DNA of 64,000 nucleotides from GCA-2718035 sp964435285 (GCA_964435285.1 CAYSYA010000004.1:83184-147183); one strand, 5' to 3'. Shown: positions 1 through 9,393, counted from the first letter of the stretch. Notes: generated by a model not told the origin, from the sequence alone. Numbers and translations are program-made.

Positions 1-168
1 CCCTCACTTTTTTTGAGAGGAAGTATGAGTGGCTTTGAAGATGTAGATTCAAAAAACTTAATTTTTTTAATTAGTGGAGGGATTACAATGCTTTTTGCTC
101 TTCTTGGTCTTTTTGTAGGACTTAAAAGAATTCTTGATGCAATATTTGATAAAAATTCTAACGAATAA
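1..168 (+). CDS. Small membrane protein or C-terminus of one cut by the window edge
   Basis: The reading frame is open from base 1 to a TAA at 166-168. It contains an ATG at 25 preceded by a purine-rich GAGAGG at 15-20, so it could be a complete 47-residue protein, or the tail of a longer gene. The translated part has one long hydrophobic stretch (LIFLISGG, then LFALLGLFVGL), which is a membrane segment, followed by a short charged end (FDKNSNE). It converges on yaaA, and the two genes overlap by 11 bases at their 3' ends. I do not recognise the family, and the missing upstream sequence prevents a better call. Confidence 0.45.
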   Translation, partial: PSLFLRGSMSGFEDVDSKNLIFLISGGITMLFALLGLFVGLKRILDAIFDKNSNE

Positions 169-925
169 AAACTAAATTTTTATTATCAGATTTTTCAATT
201 GAAAATTTATAATCAAGGCCATTAAATTCTTTTAACTGCTTTAAAGTTTCTATTTTATTCTTTAAAATAAATGAAGCCATTGAACCTCTAGCTTTTTTTG
301 CAAAAAAACTAATGACTTTGTAAGTTCCATGTTTCTTATCAAGAAATTTGGGTGTAATTATACTTTTTTTAATTTTTGATTGATTTACAGAATCAAAATA
401 TTCATTCGAAGCTAAATTAATTAAATACTCATTTTTACATTCAATAAAATTTTGATTTAACTTATCAGTTATTTTATTGTCCCAAAACTCATATAGATTT
501 TTTCCTTTGTTAGTTTGTAATTTAGTTCCCATTTCTAATCTATATGGCTGCATTAAATCTAGAGGCTTAAGTAAACCATATAAACCTGAAAGTATTCTTA
601 AATGGTTTTGAGAATACTCAAGATCATCAGTTGAAAAATCACTAACATTCAGTCCTTTATAAACACCGCCAGTAAAACATGATATAGCGTGTCTAGAATT
701 ACTAGTATTAAAATCCTCATCCCAAGCTTTGTATCTATTGTAATTTAATTCAATGAGTTTATTACTTATTCCCATTAATTTACCAATTTCATTTTTTCCC
801 ATATTTAGCAGTTGATCAACTAAGATCTTGCTTTCGGAAATAAAAGTTGGTATAGTACTTATTTTACAATTTAACTTTTTTTCAAAGTCCAAAGATTTTG
901 CAGGTGACAATAATATTAGAAACAT
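158..925 (-). CDS. yaaA: YaaA/DUF328 family peroxide-stress protein
   Basis: This 255-residue protein starts with the family signature LLSPAKSLDF (residues 5-14) and has the usual YaaA length of about 250. A central GLYGLLKPLD stretch and the basic KKARGSMA stretch near the C-terminus also match the family. In E. coli, YaaA limits free iron and so protects DNA and proteins under hydrogen peroxide stress; its biochemical mechanism is not settled. It has no signal peptide, so it should be cytosolic. It is the last gene of a tight minus-strand run, 6 bases after the di-heme peroxidase, which suggests co-transcription of peroxide- and metal-related functions. That functional link is an inference. 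Confidence 0.9.
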   Translation of the reverse strand: MFLILLSPAKSLDFEKKLNCKISTIPTFISESKILVDQLLNMGKNEIGKLMGISNKLIELNYNRYKAWDEDFNTSNSRHAISCFTGGVYKGLNVSDFSTDDLEYSQNHLRILSGLYGLLKPLDLMQPYRLEMGTKLQTNKGKNLYEFWDNKITDKLNQNFIECKNEYLINLASNEYFDSVNQSKIKKSIITPKFLDKKHGTYKVISFFAKKARGSMASFILKNKIETLKQLKEFNGLDYKFSIEKSDNKNLVFIR

Positions 926-931
926 ATGATT

Positions 932-1981
932 TTATGGTTGGAAATTTGTGTTTTGGATGAAATCTTCATCCGATAAAGTTAATAAAAAAGCTTTTAAATT
1001 ATTTTTTTCTTGTTGAGTAAGCATTAATCCAGTTTGGCCCGGTATTCCATAGGGGTTTGTATTTATGTATTTCATTAACGGATCAACTGTTGGTGAATAA
1101 ACACCTCCAGAGTTATAATGATCTATAACTTCGTCTAACGAATTAAAACGACCATCATGCATATAAGGTGCGCTAAACTCAACATTACGTAATGTTGGTG
1201 TTTTGAATAATCCTTTATCTAAATCATTTCCAGTTACTTCATATAAACCCAAGTCAGTAAAAGTTTCATCAAGAGCATTATTATGGAAGGTGTTGTCCAT
1301 AAAATTAATGTTTCCATGACAATGAAAACAATCTCCTCTTTCAGTAAAAAATATATTTAATCCGTCAAGTTCTTCATTCGTAAACATCACTTCTCCTCTT
1401 TGAAATTTATCATATCTTGAGTTGTAAGAAATCAAAGTTCTTTCAAACTGAGCAATTGCTTTAGCAACATAAGAAGAATCAATATGATCAATATCAAATG
1501 CTTGTTTAAAAAGTTCTCTATATTGGCTGTCTGCATTTAATTCATCTTCTACTTGATCCCAAGAATTTGCCATTTCAATTGGATTGGTAACGGGTTCAAA
1601 TACTTGACTCTCTAAACTTGAAGCCGAACCATCCCAGTTAAATGAGTTGTTCCATCCTATATTTACTAAAGAAAATGCATTTCTAAATCCAAAATCTCCA
1701 TTAACCCCAATACTATACTGATTTGGATCAGAAAATGAATTTTCTTGAATATGACAAGAAGCGCAAGAAATGGTGTTGTTAACACTCAGGATGGGGTCAA
1801 AAAATAATTTTTTACCTAAAGAAACACCCTCCTGGGTAAGTAAGTTATCTTCAGGGATAATCATCTGAGGAAAAACATCGGTTGGATAATTCAACGAATA
1901 TGGAGTTGTTTCAAAATCATGATCGTCTCCATCTGGGTTACAAGAAAAAATAAATAATAAAAAAAATAAATACTTTTTCAT
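932..1981 (-). CDS. Di-heme cytochrome c peroxidase / MauG-MbnH family lipoprotein
   Basis: The protein has 349 residues and a lipoprotein signal peptide ending in FIFSC (Cys14), followed by an acidic NPDGDD stretch typical of surface-directed Bacteroidota lipoproteins. Two heme c sites are visible: CASCH at 73-77 and CFHCH at 218-222. TPTLRN at 261-266 and APYMHDG at 271-277 are the conserved C-terminal segment of this family, with Met274 in the usual region of a distal ligand. Members either reduce hydrogen peroxide (CcpA) or oxidise a partner protein (MauG, MbnH). The gene upstream in the operon, 6 bases away, is an MbnP-like protein, the known MbnH substrate, so partner oxidation is more likely than simple peroxidase activity. 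That choice is inferred from context. Confidence 0.9.
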   Translation of the reverse strand: MKKYLFFLLFIFSCNPDGDDHDFETTPYSLNYPTDVFPQMIIPEDNLLTQEGVSLGKKLFFDPILSVNNTISCASCHIQENSFSDPNQYSIGVNGDFGFRNAFSLVNIGWNNSFNWDGSASSLESQVFEPVTNPIEMANSWDQVEDELNADSQYRELFKQAFDIDHIDSSYVAKAIAQFERTLISYNSRYDKFQRGEVMFTNEELDGLNIFFTERGDCFHCHGNINFMDNTFHNNALDETFTDLGLYEVTGNDLDKGLFKTPTLRNVEFSAPYMHDGRFNSLDEVIDHYNSGGVYSPTVDPLMKYINTNPYGIPGQTGLMLTQQEKNNLKAFLLTLSDEDFIQNTNFQP

Positions 1982-1987
1982 ATAATT

Positions 1988-2722
1988 TTAATTATCAGAA
2001 ATTGTAAAAATATCATCCAACATATTTACTTGAATTATTGATTGAGCTTCTTCATTATTCATTATAGCAGAACCATAATAATTAAAATCATAAATAGGAT
2101 TATTATAAATATTATTAATATTCATATTTATATTTATTCTAGAATTATCTTCAGTGGGTTCAATGTCAAAAAAATAGTCGACCGAGTAATCATTAGAATT
2201 TAAGCCCCCTGTATGAGTATTATAAAATTTTTGTTGTCCATAGTTATCTAAATACTTTCCTTCTAATTTCATATAATGGTAGCCGCCTCCCATGGTATTA
2301 GGCCATAACATTAAGTCATGAAAATTACCACTATCATTCAAGTATAAATTTGTTAAATTATTTTCTTGAGAGAAACCAAAAGTAAACGAAATAGAAACAC
2401 AGGGGCTAGTAATGTTAATATTATTTAAATTAAAATTGATATCATCGTTTAGATTAATGAAATAATAGTTATCTAAGTTTAGAATATCTCCATTTTCTAG
2501 GTATAAAGTCAGATCTGAGATTACATACAAAAGTCTTTCTATGCTATATGAGTTGCCTGCCTCATTTTGATAAATTAAATTATTAAATTCTAATTCATTT
2601 TGATCAACGAAATGTCTAAACTGTATGTCTATCTTTAATTCATTATCTGTTTCACAAGAAAAAACAAACAATAAAGAAAAAATAAATATGTGGAAAAATC
2701 TTATTTTTTTAAAAATCTTCAT
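1988..2722 (-). CDS. MbnP-like lipoprotein, probable copper-binding partner of the di-heme enzyme
   Basis: The protein has 244 residues and a lipobox ending FSC (Cys23). The N-terminal part contains the MbnP-domain pattern: IQFRHFVDQNEL at about 33-44, then YQNEAGN and RLLYVISDLTLYLENG. The central MLWPNTMGGGYHYMKLEG block (138-155) is the family core, with Trp140 near the position where characterised MbnP carries a tryptophan oxidised to kynurenine for copper binding; exact equivalence needs an alignment. It is the first gene of a minus-strand run with the MauG/MbnH-like enzyme 6 bases downstream, which is the arrangement of MbnP-MbnH pairs. No methanobactin genes are visible, so a role in general copper handling is more likely. 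Confidence 0.8.
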   Translation of the reverse strand: MKIFKKIRFFHIFIFSLLFVFSCETDNELKIDIQFRHFVDQNELEFNNLIYQNEAGNSYSIERLLYVISDLTLYLENGDILNLDNYYFINLNDDINFNLNNINITSPCVSISFTFGFSQENNLTNLYLNDSGNFHDLMLWPNTMGGGYHYMKLEGKYLDNYGQQKFYNTHTGGLNSNDYSVDYFFDIEPTEDNSRININMNINNIYNNPIYDFNYYGSAIMNNEEAQSIIQVNMLDDIFTISDN

Positions 2723-2769
2723 TAAACAAAAATAGTTTATTTTTAAATATTATTTAAAATATGTAATTC

Positions 2770-5343
2770 ATGAAAAAAATTCTTCTTTTTCTTTTTTCCT
2801 TTTCTTTTCTCACTTTTTCTCAAAATATTTCTCCTTCTCTACAATCAAAAATATCACAAACAAAAACAAAAGAATATATTCCTGTAATTATAGAGCTAAA
2901 TGAAAAAATTGATTTGCATCAATTAAAGGTTGATTTTGAAATTGAAAAAATTAAAATAAAAGACAGAGCTAGCATCCTCGCTAAAAAACTGCAAAATAAA
3001 TATAAAAAAAGCCAAGAGGAACTACTTAAAAAAATTACTCTTTACCCAAATGACTACAAAGATTTACATCAATTTTGGGCAGTAAATATGATTTATTTAA
3101 AAGCAACACCTAGACTTATAAAAAAGCTGGAAAATGATATTCTCATTAAAAATATAGATATTGAATTAGGAAATATGCAGATTATTGAATCTAAAAGTAA
3201 CCCTCAACATGAACTCATTGGAGGTAATGGAACCGAACCAGGAATTGAAGCAATTAATGTACGTCCATTATGGGAAATGGGCTATACTGGTAAAGGAACT
3301 TTAGTATTTAATTACGATACTGGTGTTTGGCCAACTCACCCTGCCTTTTCAAATAGATTTTTTGGTAATTTTTATCCAATGGAACAATGTTGGGATGGGT
3401 ACTTTAGTGATACCCCAAACGGATTTAATGATCACGGGACTCACACAATGGGAATTATTGGAGGATTAATTTCTGAAACTAATGATACAATAGGTTCTTC
3501 TTTTGAATGTTATTGGATAGCTAATGATTATGTCACATCCACTGTCGAAGAATTACCTCCAGTAGTTGAAATGGTTACTTCCTTTGAATGGTCATTAAAC
3601 CCTGATGGAGATTTGTCTACTTCGTTTGATGTACCCGATGTAATTAATAATTCATGGAGATGGTACAATCCAATTGACACCGTGCAATGCGAAGGTTATA
3701 TTGTTGAGCTAATGAACGTAATTGAAACAGCTGGTATAGGAAATATTTTTTCTGCTGGTAATGATGGTCCAAATAATGCAGGGGTAAAAGCTCCACAAAG
3801 AATAAACACAAATGTAGTAAACACATTTTGCGTTGGTAGTATAAATGCTAACGCAGAGGATTTAATGATAAGTACTTTTTCAACTAGAGGACCAACTCAA
3901 TGTCCAAGTGAAGGGGGTTCGTTAGAAATATATCCTGAGGTTTCTGCTCCCGGACAAGCTGTAAGATCGGCATCAGGAGAAAATGGATTTGATGTAAAAT
4001 CCGGAACTTCAATGGCCGCACCTCACGTTACAGGATGTTTTTTATTGTTAAAAGAAGCTTTTCCTTTTCTCAGTGGAGAAGAAATTTTATTAGCTATATA
4101 TTATACTGCAGTTGACTTAGGAGAAGAGGGTGAAGATAATATATATGGTATGGGTATTATTGATGGCTTGGCAGCATTTAATTATCTAGCTGAGATGTAC
4201 GATCCAGTATTACCTGACAATAACTCTGACGACATCTCTATAATTCAGATATCTAATATCCCTGATAAAATTTCATGTCAAAATTCTTTTGAACCAATAA
4301 TTAAAATCAAAAATCACGGCAACTCAATTATTGATGGAATAAAAATTTCTGTAATTAATAACGAATCAATTATTAATGAATTTATTCTTTCTGAATTATC
4401 AATTGGTGCTGATGAAGAATTAGAAATTAACTTAGAATCAATTGACAATTATAACTATGGAGATGTTGAATTGTGCTTTAAAGTTGAATCGCTAAATTTT
4501 ATTAATGAAATTGATTATCATAATAATCGAAGAATGGTAAGATTTAAACATAAACCAATTTTTGAATTACCTTATTTCGAAAACTTTGAACTTGGAATTG
4601 ATTTAGACCATTGGAATATTATTAACTCTGACTTTAGTAGAACTTGGAAAACAATTGAAACATCCGGAATAGAAAATAGTGATAGTTCAATGTATGTTAA
4701 TTTATATGGTTACAATCCTAGAGATGGACAAAAAGATGAATTAATTTCTCCTGTAATTAATCTTTCAGGTGATTCTATTAATTTGAGTTTCTCTGTATCA
4801 TATCAAAAATATACAAATTCATCTAAGCAAGATACTTTACAAGTTTTTATTTCTACAGATTGTGGTGTTTCTTTTGAAAATATAATTTATGAAAAGGGTG
4901 GAGATGATTTAAGTACATGGGAAGTCGAAACTGAAAATTTTATTCCTATTGAAGAAAGTCATTGGAGAACAGAAAGTATACAACTCAATGAATTTGCCGA
5001 CCAAAAAGTGTTATTAAAGATGGTAACAACTAATTATAGAGGAAATAATATTTTTATTGATAATATAAATCTTTTCAATGAAAATGAATTAAATATTATT
5101 AATGTTTCTAATAGCAAAAATAATATTTACCCAAATCCAACAAACGGAAAAATTAATATTGATTTAAATGATAAATCGATTGAAAGTTTTGTTATTATAA
5201 ATTCATTAGGGCAAATTATTATTGAAAAAAAAGTATCTAATTATAGAATTACAGAAGACTTGAGCAAACAGCCTAAAGGTATTTATTATATAAGTCTATT
5301 AGGAAATGAAAAAAATCAAATTAAACAAATTATTATTTTATAA
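2770..5343 (+). CDS. Secreted subtilisin-like serine protease (S8) with T9SS sorting tail
   Basis: The 857-residue protein has a Sec signal peptide (about residues 1-17, ending TFSQ) and a possible propeptide to about residue 145. The S8 catalytic domain follows: Asp183 in NYDTGV, His222 in DHGTHT, oxyanion Asn331 in SAGNDG and Ser414 in GTSMAAPHVTG. After about residue 475 come beta-rich modules (CARDB-like, then a jelly-roll-like block around 590-765). Residues 785-857 form a type A T9SS C-terminal domain beginning IYPNPTNGK and ending GIYYISLLG...IIIL, so the enzyme is expected outside the cell or on its surface. It lies between two halves of a heme-protein neighbourhood on the opposite strand; its 3' end overlaps the YceI gene by 11 bases. 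Confidence 0.95.
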   Translation: MKKILLFLFSFSFLTFSQNISPSLQSKISQTKTKEYIPVIIELNEKIDLHQLKVDFEIEKIKIKDRASILAKKLQNKYKKSQEELLKKITLYPNDYKDLHQFWAVNMIYLKATPRLIKKLENDILIKNIDIELGNMQIIESKSNPQHELIGGNGTEPGIEAINVRPLWEMGYTGKGTLVFNYDTGVWPTHPAFSNRFFGNFYPMEQCWDGYFSDTPNGFNDHGTHTMGIIGGLISETNDTIGSSFECYWIANDYVTSTVEELPPVVEMVTSFEWSLNPDGDLSTSFDVPDVINNSWRWYNPIDTVQCEGYIVELMNVIETAGIGNIFSAGNDGPNNAGVKAPQRINTNVVNTFCVGSINANAEDLMISTFSTRGPTQCPSEGGSLEIYPEVSAPGQAVRSASGENGFDVKSGTSMAAPHVTGCFLLLKEAFPFLSGEEILLAIYYTAVDLGEEGEDNIYGMGIIDGLAAFNYLAEMYDPVLPDNNSDDISIIQISNIPDKISCQNSFEPIIKIKNHGNSIIDGIKISVINNESIINEFILSELSIGADEELEINLESIDNYNYGDVELCFKVESLNFINEIDYHNNRRMVRFKHKPIFELPYFENFELGIDLDHWNIINSDFSRTWKTIETSGIENSDSSMYVNLYGYNPRDGQKDELISPVINLSGDSINLSFSVSYQKYTNSSKQDTLQVFISTDCGVSFENIIYEKGGDDLSTWEVETENFIPIEESHWRTESIQLNEFADQKVLLKMVTTNYRGNNIFIDNINLFNENELNIINVSNSKNNIYPNPTNGKINIDLNDKSIESFVIINSLGQIIIEKKVSNYRITEDLSKQPKGIYYISLLGNEKNQIKQIIIL

Positions 5344-5941
5344 ACTCATTCAAAAACCCTGAAACTTTAACCTCAATTTTTTCAGAAATATTATCTTTTA
5401 AAAGCTTGGGGATTTTAATTTTAAAATCATCAGTTTCAACATAAAACATGGTAAAAAAACGTATTTTTTCATCTTCTAAAGAAATTAAAACTTTAGTTTT
5501 TAGCTCTTTTTCTTCACCATGTATATTTATTAGACCCTCTATTATAACTCCCTGATTTATTATATCCATAAATTGTTCATCAATAATACTACTATCATTA
5601 TTATTTGATTTTTTATTTAATTCTTTTATTATTTTCTCAATTTCAGATTTTAGGTTACTTGATTGACCTTTATAAGTTGAATTAGGAAACTTATCAGAAT
5701 TCATATATTTATCATTAAAGTGAGTTTGCATTAAAGACCTCTTGAAATTAAATGACTTAATAGGTAAACGAAAAAAAAACTCTCCTGTCTCAAGATCTAT
5801 TATCCCTTGTAAATCACTAGATGATGCAGTTATATTCTCTAATGGAGCATTGGAAAAAAAGCTTGTCTTCGAATCAGAAACTTTATATTTTTGACTTAAA
5901 CATAAAATTGGTATAAATATTAAAAATATTATTCTTTTCAT
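5333..5941 (-). CDS. YceI-family periplasmic lipocalin-like protein
   Basis: This 202-residue protein has a Sec signal peptide (MKRIIFLIFIPILCLSQ) and a YceI-like beta-barrel domain. Visible family features are the opening KTSFFSNAPLENITASSSDLQG, the segment IKSFNFKRSLMQTHFNDKYM and the following FPNSTYKG. Characterised YceI proteins bind isoprenoid lipids or similar amphiphiles; the ligand here is unknown. Its start codon overlaps the stop of the upstream DUF5777 gene by 4 bases (ATGA), so the two are probably translationally coupled. In Bacteroidota, YceI proteins of this type are often found next to c-type cytochromes and DUF5777 barrels, as here. Confidence 0.85.
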   Translation of the reverse strand: MKRIIFLIFIPILCLSQKYKVSDSKTSFFSNAPLENITASSSDLQGIIDLETGEFFFRLPIKSFNFKRSLMQTHFNDKYMNSDKFPNSTYKGQSSNLKSEIEKIIKELNKKSNNNDSSIIDEQFMDIINQGVIIEGLINIHGEEKELKTKVLISLEDEKIRFFTMFYVETDDFKIKIPKLLKDNISEKIEVKVSGFLNEFIK

Positions 5942-6810
5942 TTTAATGTAAATTCTCTACTAATGTTAAAACCAAAATGTAATCCTCCATCTCCCCAATT
6001 TTCATTTGTTTCTGTTAAAAATCCAACTTCATACATTGGAAGTGAGTTTGTTAAATGTAATTGAAAAACGTGACCACCAGTTTCAATATCAAAACCAATA
6101 GAAAAGGAATTAAAAAATTGATCTTGATTTATTGTCACTCCATCTTTTTCAGTAATTCTATAAAAGTATTCAAGGTTTAGTGAAGTACTTTTAGTGATAT
6201 TATATTTTAAAGCTGACCCAATTAAATAAACATCGTTAAAAAAAAATGGCGACTGTACCATGTTCCTGTGAACAAATGTTGGCATTAATTGAATTGATAA
6301 TTTTTCATTTATTTTTGAAGCAATTAATAGTTGATTACAATATGAAACTCTTCCCCAAAAAGGATAATTTTCTTGGTTTTTTCTCAGACTTTCAATAGAA
6401 AAACTACTAAAAAAAACCAGAGACATTGGAATGTTATTTTTTTTACTTTGCTTAAAAATAGCGTACTTTAAAAACCCATCATAATTTTTTTTATAACTAC
6501 TTCTACCTATTCCTAGCATTATACTATTAGATAAACCATACTCTAAACCCATCCGAATTGTAGCTTGGTCTAGACCAAATAACTCATAAAAACCTGTATT
6601 TAAAGCTCCAAAACGATGAGAAATCCTTACGTCTAATGCACCTGGAGCAAACATTTCTATTGAGTGCCCATTTATTACTCTTGTAGACATAAATGTTGAT
6701 GTAGTATAATAATTATTTTCAACTGGATCTAATAAATTCTCTAAATCACTTTGAGAATAAGTGAAATAAAATGAAAATAAAAAAAGCAAAAGTTTATTCA
6801 ACCAATCCAT
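5938..6810 (-). CDS. DUF5777-family outer-membrane beta-barrel protein
   Basis: The 290-residue protein has an N-terminal signal peptide (to about FTYSQ, residue 20) and then alternating polar/hydrophobic strands with glycine-rich turns, as in an outer-membrane barrel. The segment MSTRVINGHSIE, followed by GALDVRISHRFG and GLDQATIRMGLEYG, fits the DUF5777 family. No enzymatic motif is visible and the family function is not established. The gene sits between a mono-heme lipoprotein (17-base overlap at its start) and a YceI protein (4-base overlap at its end), so these three form one operon. An electron-transfer or lipid-related role at the outer membrane can only be guessed from the neighbours. 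Confidence 0.8.
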   Translation of the reverse strand: MDWLNKLLLFLFSFYFTYSQSDLENLLDPVENNYYTTSTFMSTRVINGHSIEMFAPGALDVRISHRFGALNTGFYELFGLDQATIRMGLEYGLSNSIMLGIGRSSYKKNYDGFLKYAIFKQSKKNNIPMSLVFFSSFSIESLRKNQENYPFWGRVSYCNQLLIASKINEKLSIQLMPTFVHRNMVQSPFFFNDVYLIGSALKYNITKSTSLNLEYFYRITEKDGVTINQDQFFNSFSIGFDIETGGHVFQLHLTNSLPMYEVGFLTETNENWGDGGLHFGFNISREFTLK

Positions 6811-7174
6811 TGTCTACCCAATTTTTAAATTGTAGTTTTTCACACTCAGTTAAAGGCTCCATACCAACTGGTGGCATTAGATTATTATCAATTTGAAAAC
6901 ATAAGTCATAATTTAAAATACTACTATAAGAGGACAAATTCACTCCATGATTATTTCCTGATTGAGAATGACAAGCAATACATTTATTTTCTATTAAAGT
7001 TGCAATTTGGTTGTTATAAGAAATATTTTCAAGTTCACAGTCTTTTGTAGGAAAAAAAAGAGTGAAATCTGTATTATCCCATTCACAATTAAAGTTTGTA
7101 AAATAATCCTCTTGATTATTATTTGTACAACTAATAAATATTAAAAAAATTAAATAAATACTAAATCTGTTCAT
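6794..7174 (-). CDS. Small mono-heme c-type cytochrome lipoprotein
   Basis: The protein has 126 residues, a lipobox ending FISC (Cys16), and one heme c attachment site CIACH at residues 65-69, followed by SQSGNNHGVNLSSY. NLMPPVGMEPL at about 98-108 supplies a likely axial Met100, and the end KNWVDNGLVE is typical of the short cytochrome domains often called planctomycete-type cytochrome C. Two further cysteines at about 30 and 46 lie before the heme site. It is the first gene of the cytochrome-DUF5777-YceI operon and overlaps the next gene by 17 bases. It could pass electrons to or from the nearby di-heme enzyme, but that is an inference. Confidence 0.8.
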   Translation of the reverse strand: MNRFSIYLIFLIFISCTNNNQEDYFTNFNCEWDNTDFTLFFPTKDCELENISYNNQIATLIENKCIACHSQSGNNHGVNLSSYSSILNYDLCFQIDNNLMPPVGMEPLTECEKLQFKNWVDNGLVE

Positions 7175-7219
7175 TTATATAAATTTTATAATTTTTAATC
7201 ATTATTAAAATTAAACAAT

Positions 7220-9334
7220 CTATTTATTGTTTTCAATTATATAATTAATAACCTTTTGAATTAAATGTAATCTATCTTTTCCCCTAACATTGTGAGCATG
7301 ATTAGGATATATGAAAAAATCTATTGGAATATTTTTTTCAATACAATTTTCTATAAATTTTAAAGAATGCTGAATAACAACTACATCATCCAATAAGCCA
7401 TGAATAATTAACAATTTTGAATTTAAACTTTCAACCTTATTATTTAAATTAGTTTGTTTAAAACCTTCATGATTTTTATAAGGGGTTTGCATATACCTTT
7501 CAGTATACATTACCTCATATAAAGACCAATCCATAACTGGACCTCCTGCAACTCCACAGGTAAAAAATTCTGGGTATGTTAGCAATAAATTTGCGGTCAT
7601 AAATCCTCCATAACTCCATCCATGTAAAGCAATTCTATTTGAATCTACATAGTCTAAAGATTTTAAAAAATTATATCCAACAATTTGATCCTTCATTTCA
7701 AATTCTCCTAAATTTTTAAAAATAACTTGCTCAAATTCTTTTCCTCTATTTTCCGAACCTCTTCCATCTACAGTAAAAATAATGTAATCTTTGTTTGCTA
7801 AATAATACATCCATAATGGTGAATTTGCTAGCCAGGAATTGGTAATTAATTGAATTTGAGGGCCATTATAAATATAAATCAATACCGGATATTTTTTATT
7901 TTCATCAAAATCATATGGCTTAATAATTCTAGAGTTAAGAAAAATATTATTGTCAGTTGGGATTTTAACTAACTCAGTAAGTCCTATTTTATATTCATTT
8001 AATGGATTTTTAGATTCCAATAATTTATGTACTTCATCACCCTCTGAATTTATGATTTGTATAATTCTAGGTAACTTTAAATTAGAAAATTCATCAATAA
8101 ATAAATTTCCACTTGGACTCATTTTAAATTTATGAAAGCCAGGGAATTTTGAAGATATTTTTTTTTGAGCCTTTTTATTTTTTTCGTCTAATGAAAAACT
8201 ATAAAGATGCACATCAAGTCCGTCTTCAGAAAAAGCAGAAAAGTAAATTATATTATTTTTGAAGCCAAGATATTCCTTAACAGCTAAATCACCATTTGTT
8301 ACTTTTTTAATTAACTTTCCTTTTTTGTTATATAAATATAGTTGGTCAAATCCATCTTTCTCTGACCTCCATAAAAACTTTTCATTATCTAAAAAAATAA
8401 TTGGATGTAAAGGATGAACGTATTTATCATCTTTTTCTTCAATGAGAGTCTTTAAAAATAAACCTGAATTTGCATCATATTTATTTAATTTTAAATGATT
8501 TTGGTCCCTATTTAAAACAGCTACGTAAATGTACTTTTCAGATGGACCCCAGCATATATTCGTTAAATAATAATCACTTTCACTATAAGTCTCTAAATAA
8601 ATAGTTTTATTTTTATTAACATCAAATATTCCAACTTCTACATACTCGCTAGAATCACCTGCCATTGGATATTTAATATGTTTAATTTTAGATGTCGTGT
8701 CTGAAGAAATTAAAAGAGGGTAAGTATCAACTTTTTTCTGACTATTTTTATAGAATGCTAATTTGTTTCCATTAGGAGACCAAAATGTACCTTTATAAAT
8801 TCCAAACTCATACCTATGAACAGGTTTTCCAAAAACAATATCCTTCTCAAATTTATTCACTTGTAAATTTGTGTCAATACTAGAAATAAATAAGTCATTT
8901 TCAATTGTGTAAGCTAAAAGATTCCTCTTAAAATTATAATCTTTATTAGCAGCTTTTATATCATAATCAAGATATAAAACTGGTTTTCTTCCTCTTTTTG
9001 TGTTAAATAAATATATTTGATTTTTATATTCAAATTTAAAACTATGATTAGTGACCCACTTAATGTCTGGAAATTCAGTTAAATCATCAATATTTAATTC
9101 CCCAATACAAACCTCATCAATTAGATTATTTTTTTCATTAAAAATTAATAAACAATTATTTTTTTTATAGCTATAAAAGTCTTGAGATTTTTGCCATTCA
9201 AGATTTGAAAGATTCTCAGGATAAAAATCGGTCCATCTTTTTAAAACAGCATCATTTAATGTTAAATCATTTTGTGAAAAAAGAAAAAAACAAAAAAAAT
9301 ATGATAATAAATAAAAGAATTGCTTGAGATACAT
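7220..9334 (-). CDS. Dipeptidyl peptidase IV-type serine peptidase (S9B)
   Basis: From the chosen start this is a 704-residue secreted peptidase: a signal peptide (YLKQFFYLL...FFLFSQ), an N-terminal eight-bladed beta-propeller (DPPIV N-terminal type), and a C-terminal alpha/beta hydrolase domain. The catalytic triad is visible as Ser574 in GWSYGGF, Asp649 in GLLDDVV and His681 in NHAHNVRG. Such enzymes cleave X-Pro or similar dipeptides from peptide N-termini in the periplasm and feed peptide catabolism. An upstream in-frame ATG at 9362-9364 would add ten residues, but it lies inside the terminator hairpin of the tRNA genes, so the start at 9334 is preferred. The hairpin's T tract ends about 13 bases before this start. 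Confidence 0.9.
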   Translation of the reverse strand: MYLKQFFYLLSYFFCFFLFSQNDLTLNDAVLKRWTDFYPENLSNLEWQKSQDFYSYKKNNCLLIFNEKNNLIDEVCIGELNIDDLTEFPDIKWVTNHSFKFEYKNQIYLFNTKRGRKPVLYLDYDIKAANKDYNFKRNLLAYTIENDLFISSIDTNLQVNKFEKDIVFGKPVHRYEFGIYKGTFWSPNGNKLAFYKNSQKKVDTYPLLISSDTTSKIKHIKYPMAGDSSEYVEVGIFDVNKNKTIYLETYSESDYYLTNICWGPSEKYIYVAVLNRDQNHLKLNKYDANSGLFLKTLIEEKDDKYVHPLHPIIFLDNEKFLWRSEKDGFDQLYLYNKKGKLIKKVTNGDLAVKEYLGFKNNIIYFSAFSEDGLDVHLYSFSLDEKNKKAQKKISSKFPGFHKFKMSPSGNLFIDEFSNLKLPRIIQIINSEGDEVHKLLESKNPLNEYKIGLTELVKIPTDNNIFLNSRIIKPYDFDENKKYPVLIYIYNGPQIQLITNSWLANSPLWMYYLANKDYIIFTVDGRGSENRGKEFEQVIFKNLGEFEMKDQIVGYNFLKSLDYVDSNRIALHGWSYGGFMTANLLLTYPEFFTCGVAGGPVMDWSLYEVMYTERYMQTPYKNHEGFKQTNLNNKVESLNSKLLIIHGLLDDVVVIQHSLKFIENCIEKNIPIDFFIYPNHAHNVRGKDRLHLIQKVINYIIENNK

Positions 9335-9347
9335 AAGACAATGATAC

Positions 9348-9386
9348 AAAAAAAAAAAAGCCAATTTTAAATTAATTGGCTTTTTT
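9348..9386 (-). terminator. Rho-independent terminator of the tRNA-Ile/tRNA-Ala transcript
   Basis: GCCAATT (9360-9366) pairs with AATTGGC (9374-9380) around a 7-base loop. Flanking A and T runs extend the stem, and on the minus strand the hairpin is followed by twelve consecutive T residues (complement of 9348-9359). It lies just downstream of tRNA-Ala and directly upstream of the peptidase start at 9334. Confidence 0.85.
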
Positions 9387-9393
9387 ATTTAAG

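Noticed and set aside
2727..2734. TATTTTTG on the minus strand just before the MbnP-like gene
   Set aside because: It fits TAnnTTTG but ends 4 bases before the ATG and has no TTG at the right distance, so it is probably chance.
9362..9364. Upstream ATG of the DPP-type peptidase (adds ten residues)
   Set aside because: It lies inside the terminator stem of the tRNA transcript, and the added residues spoil the signal peptide start.
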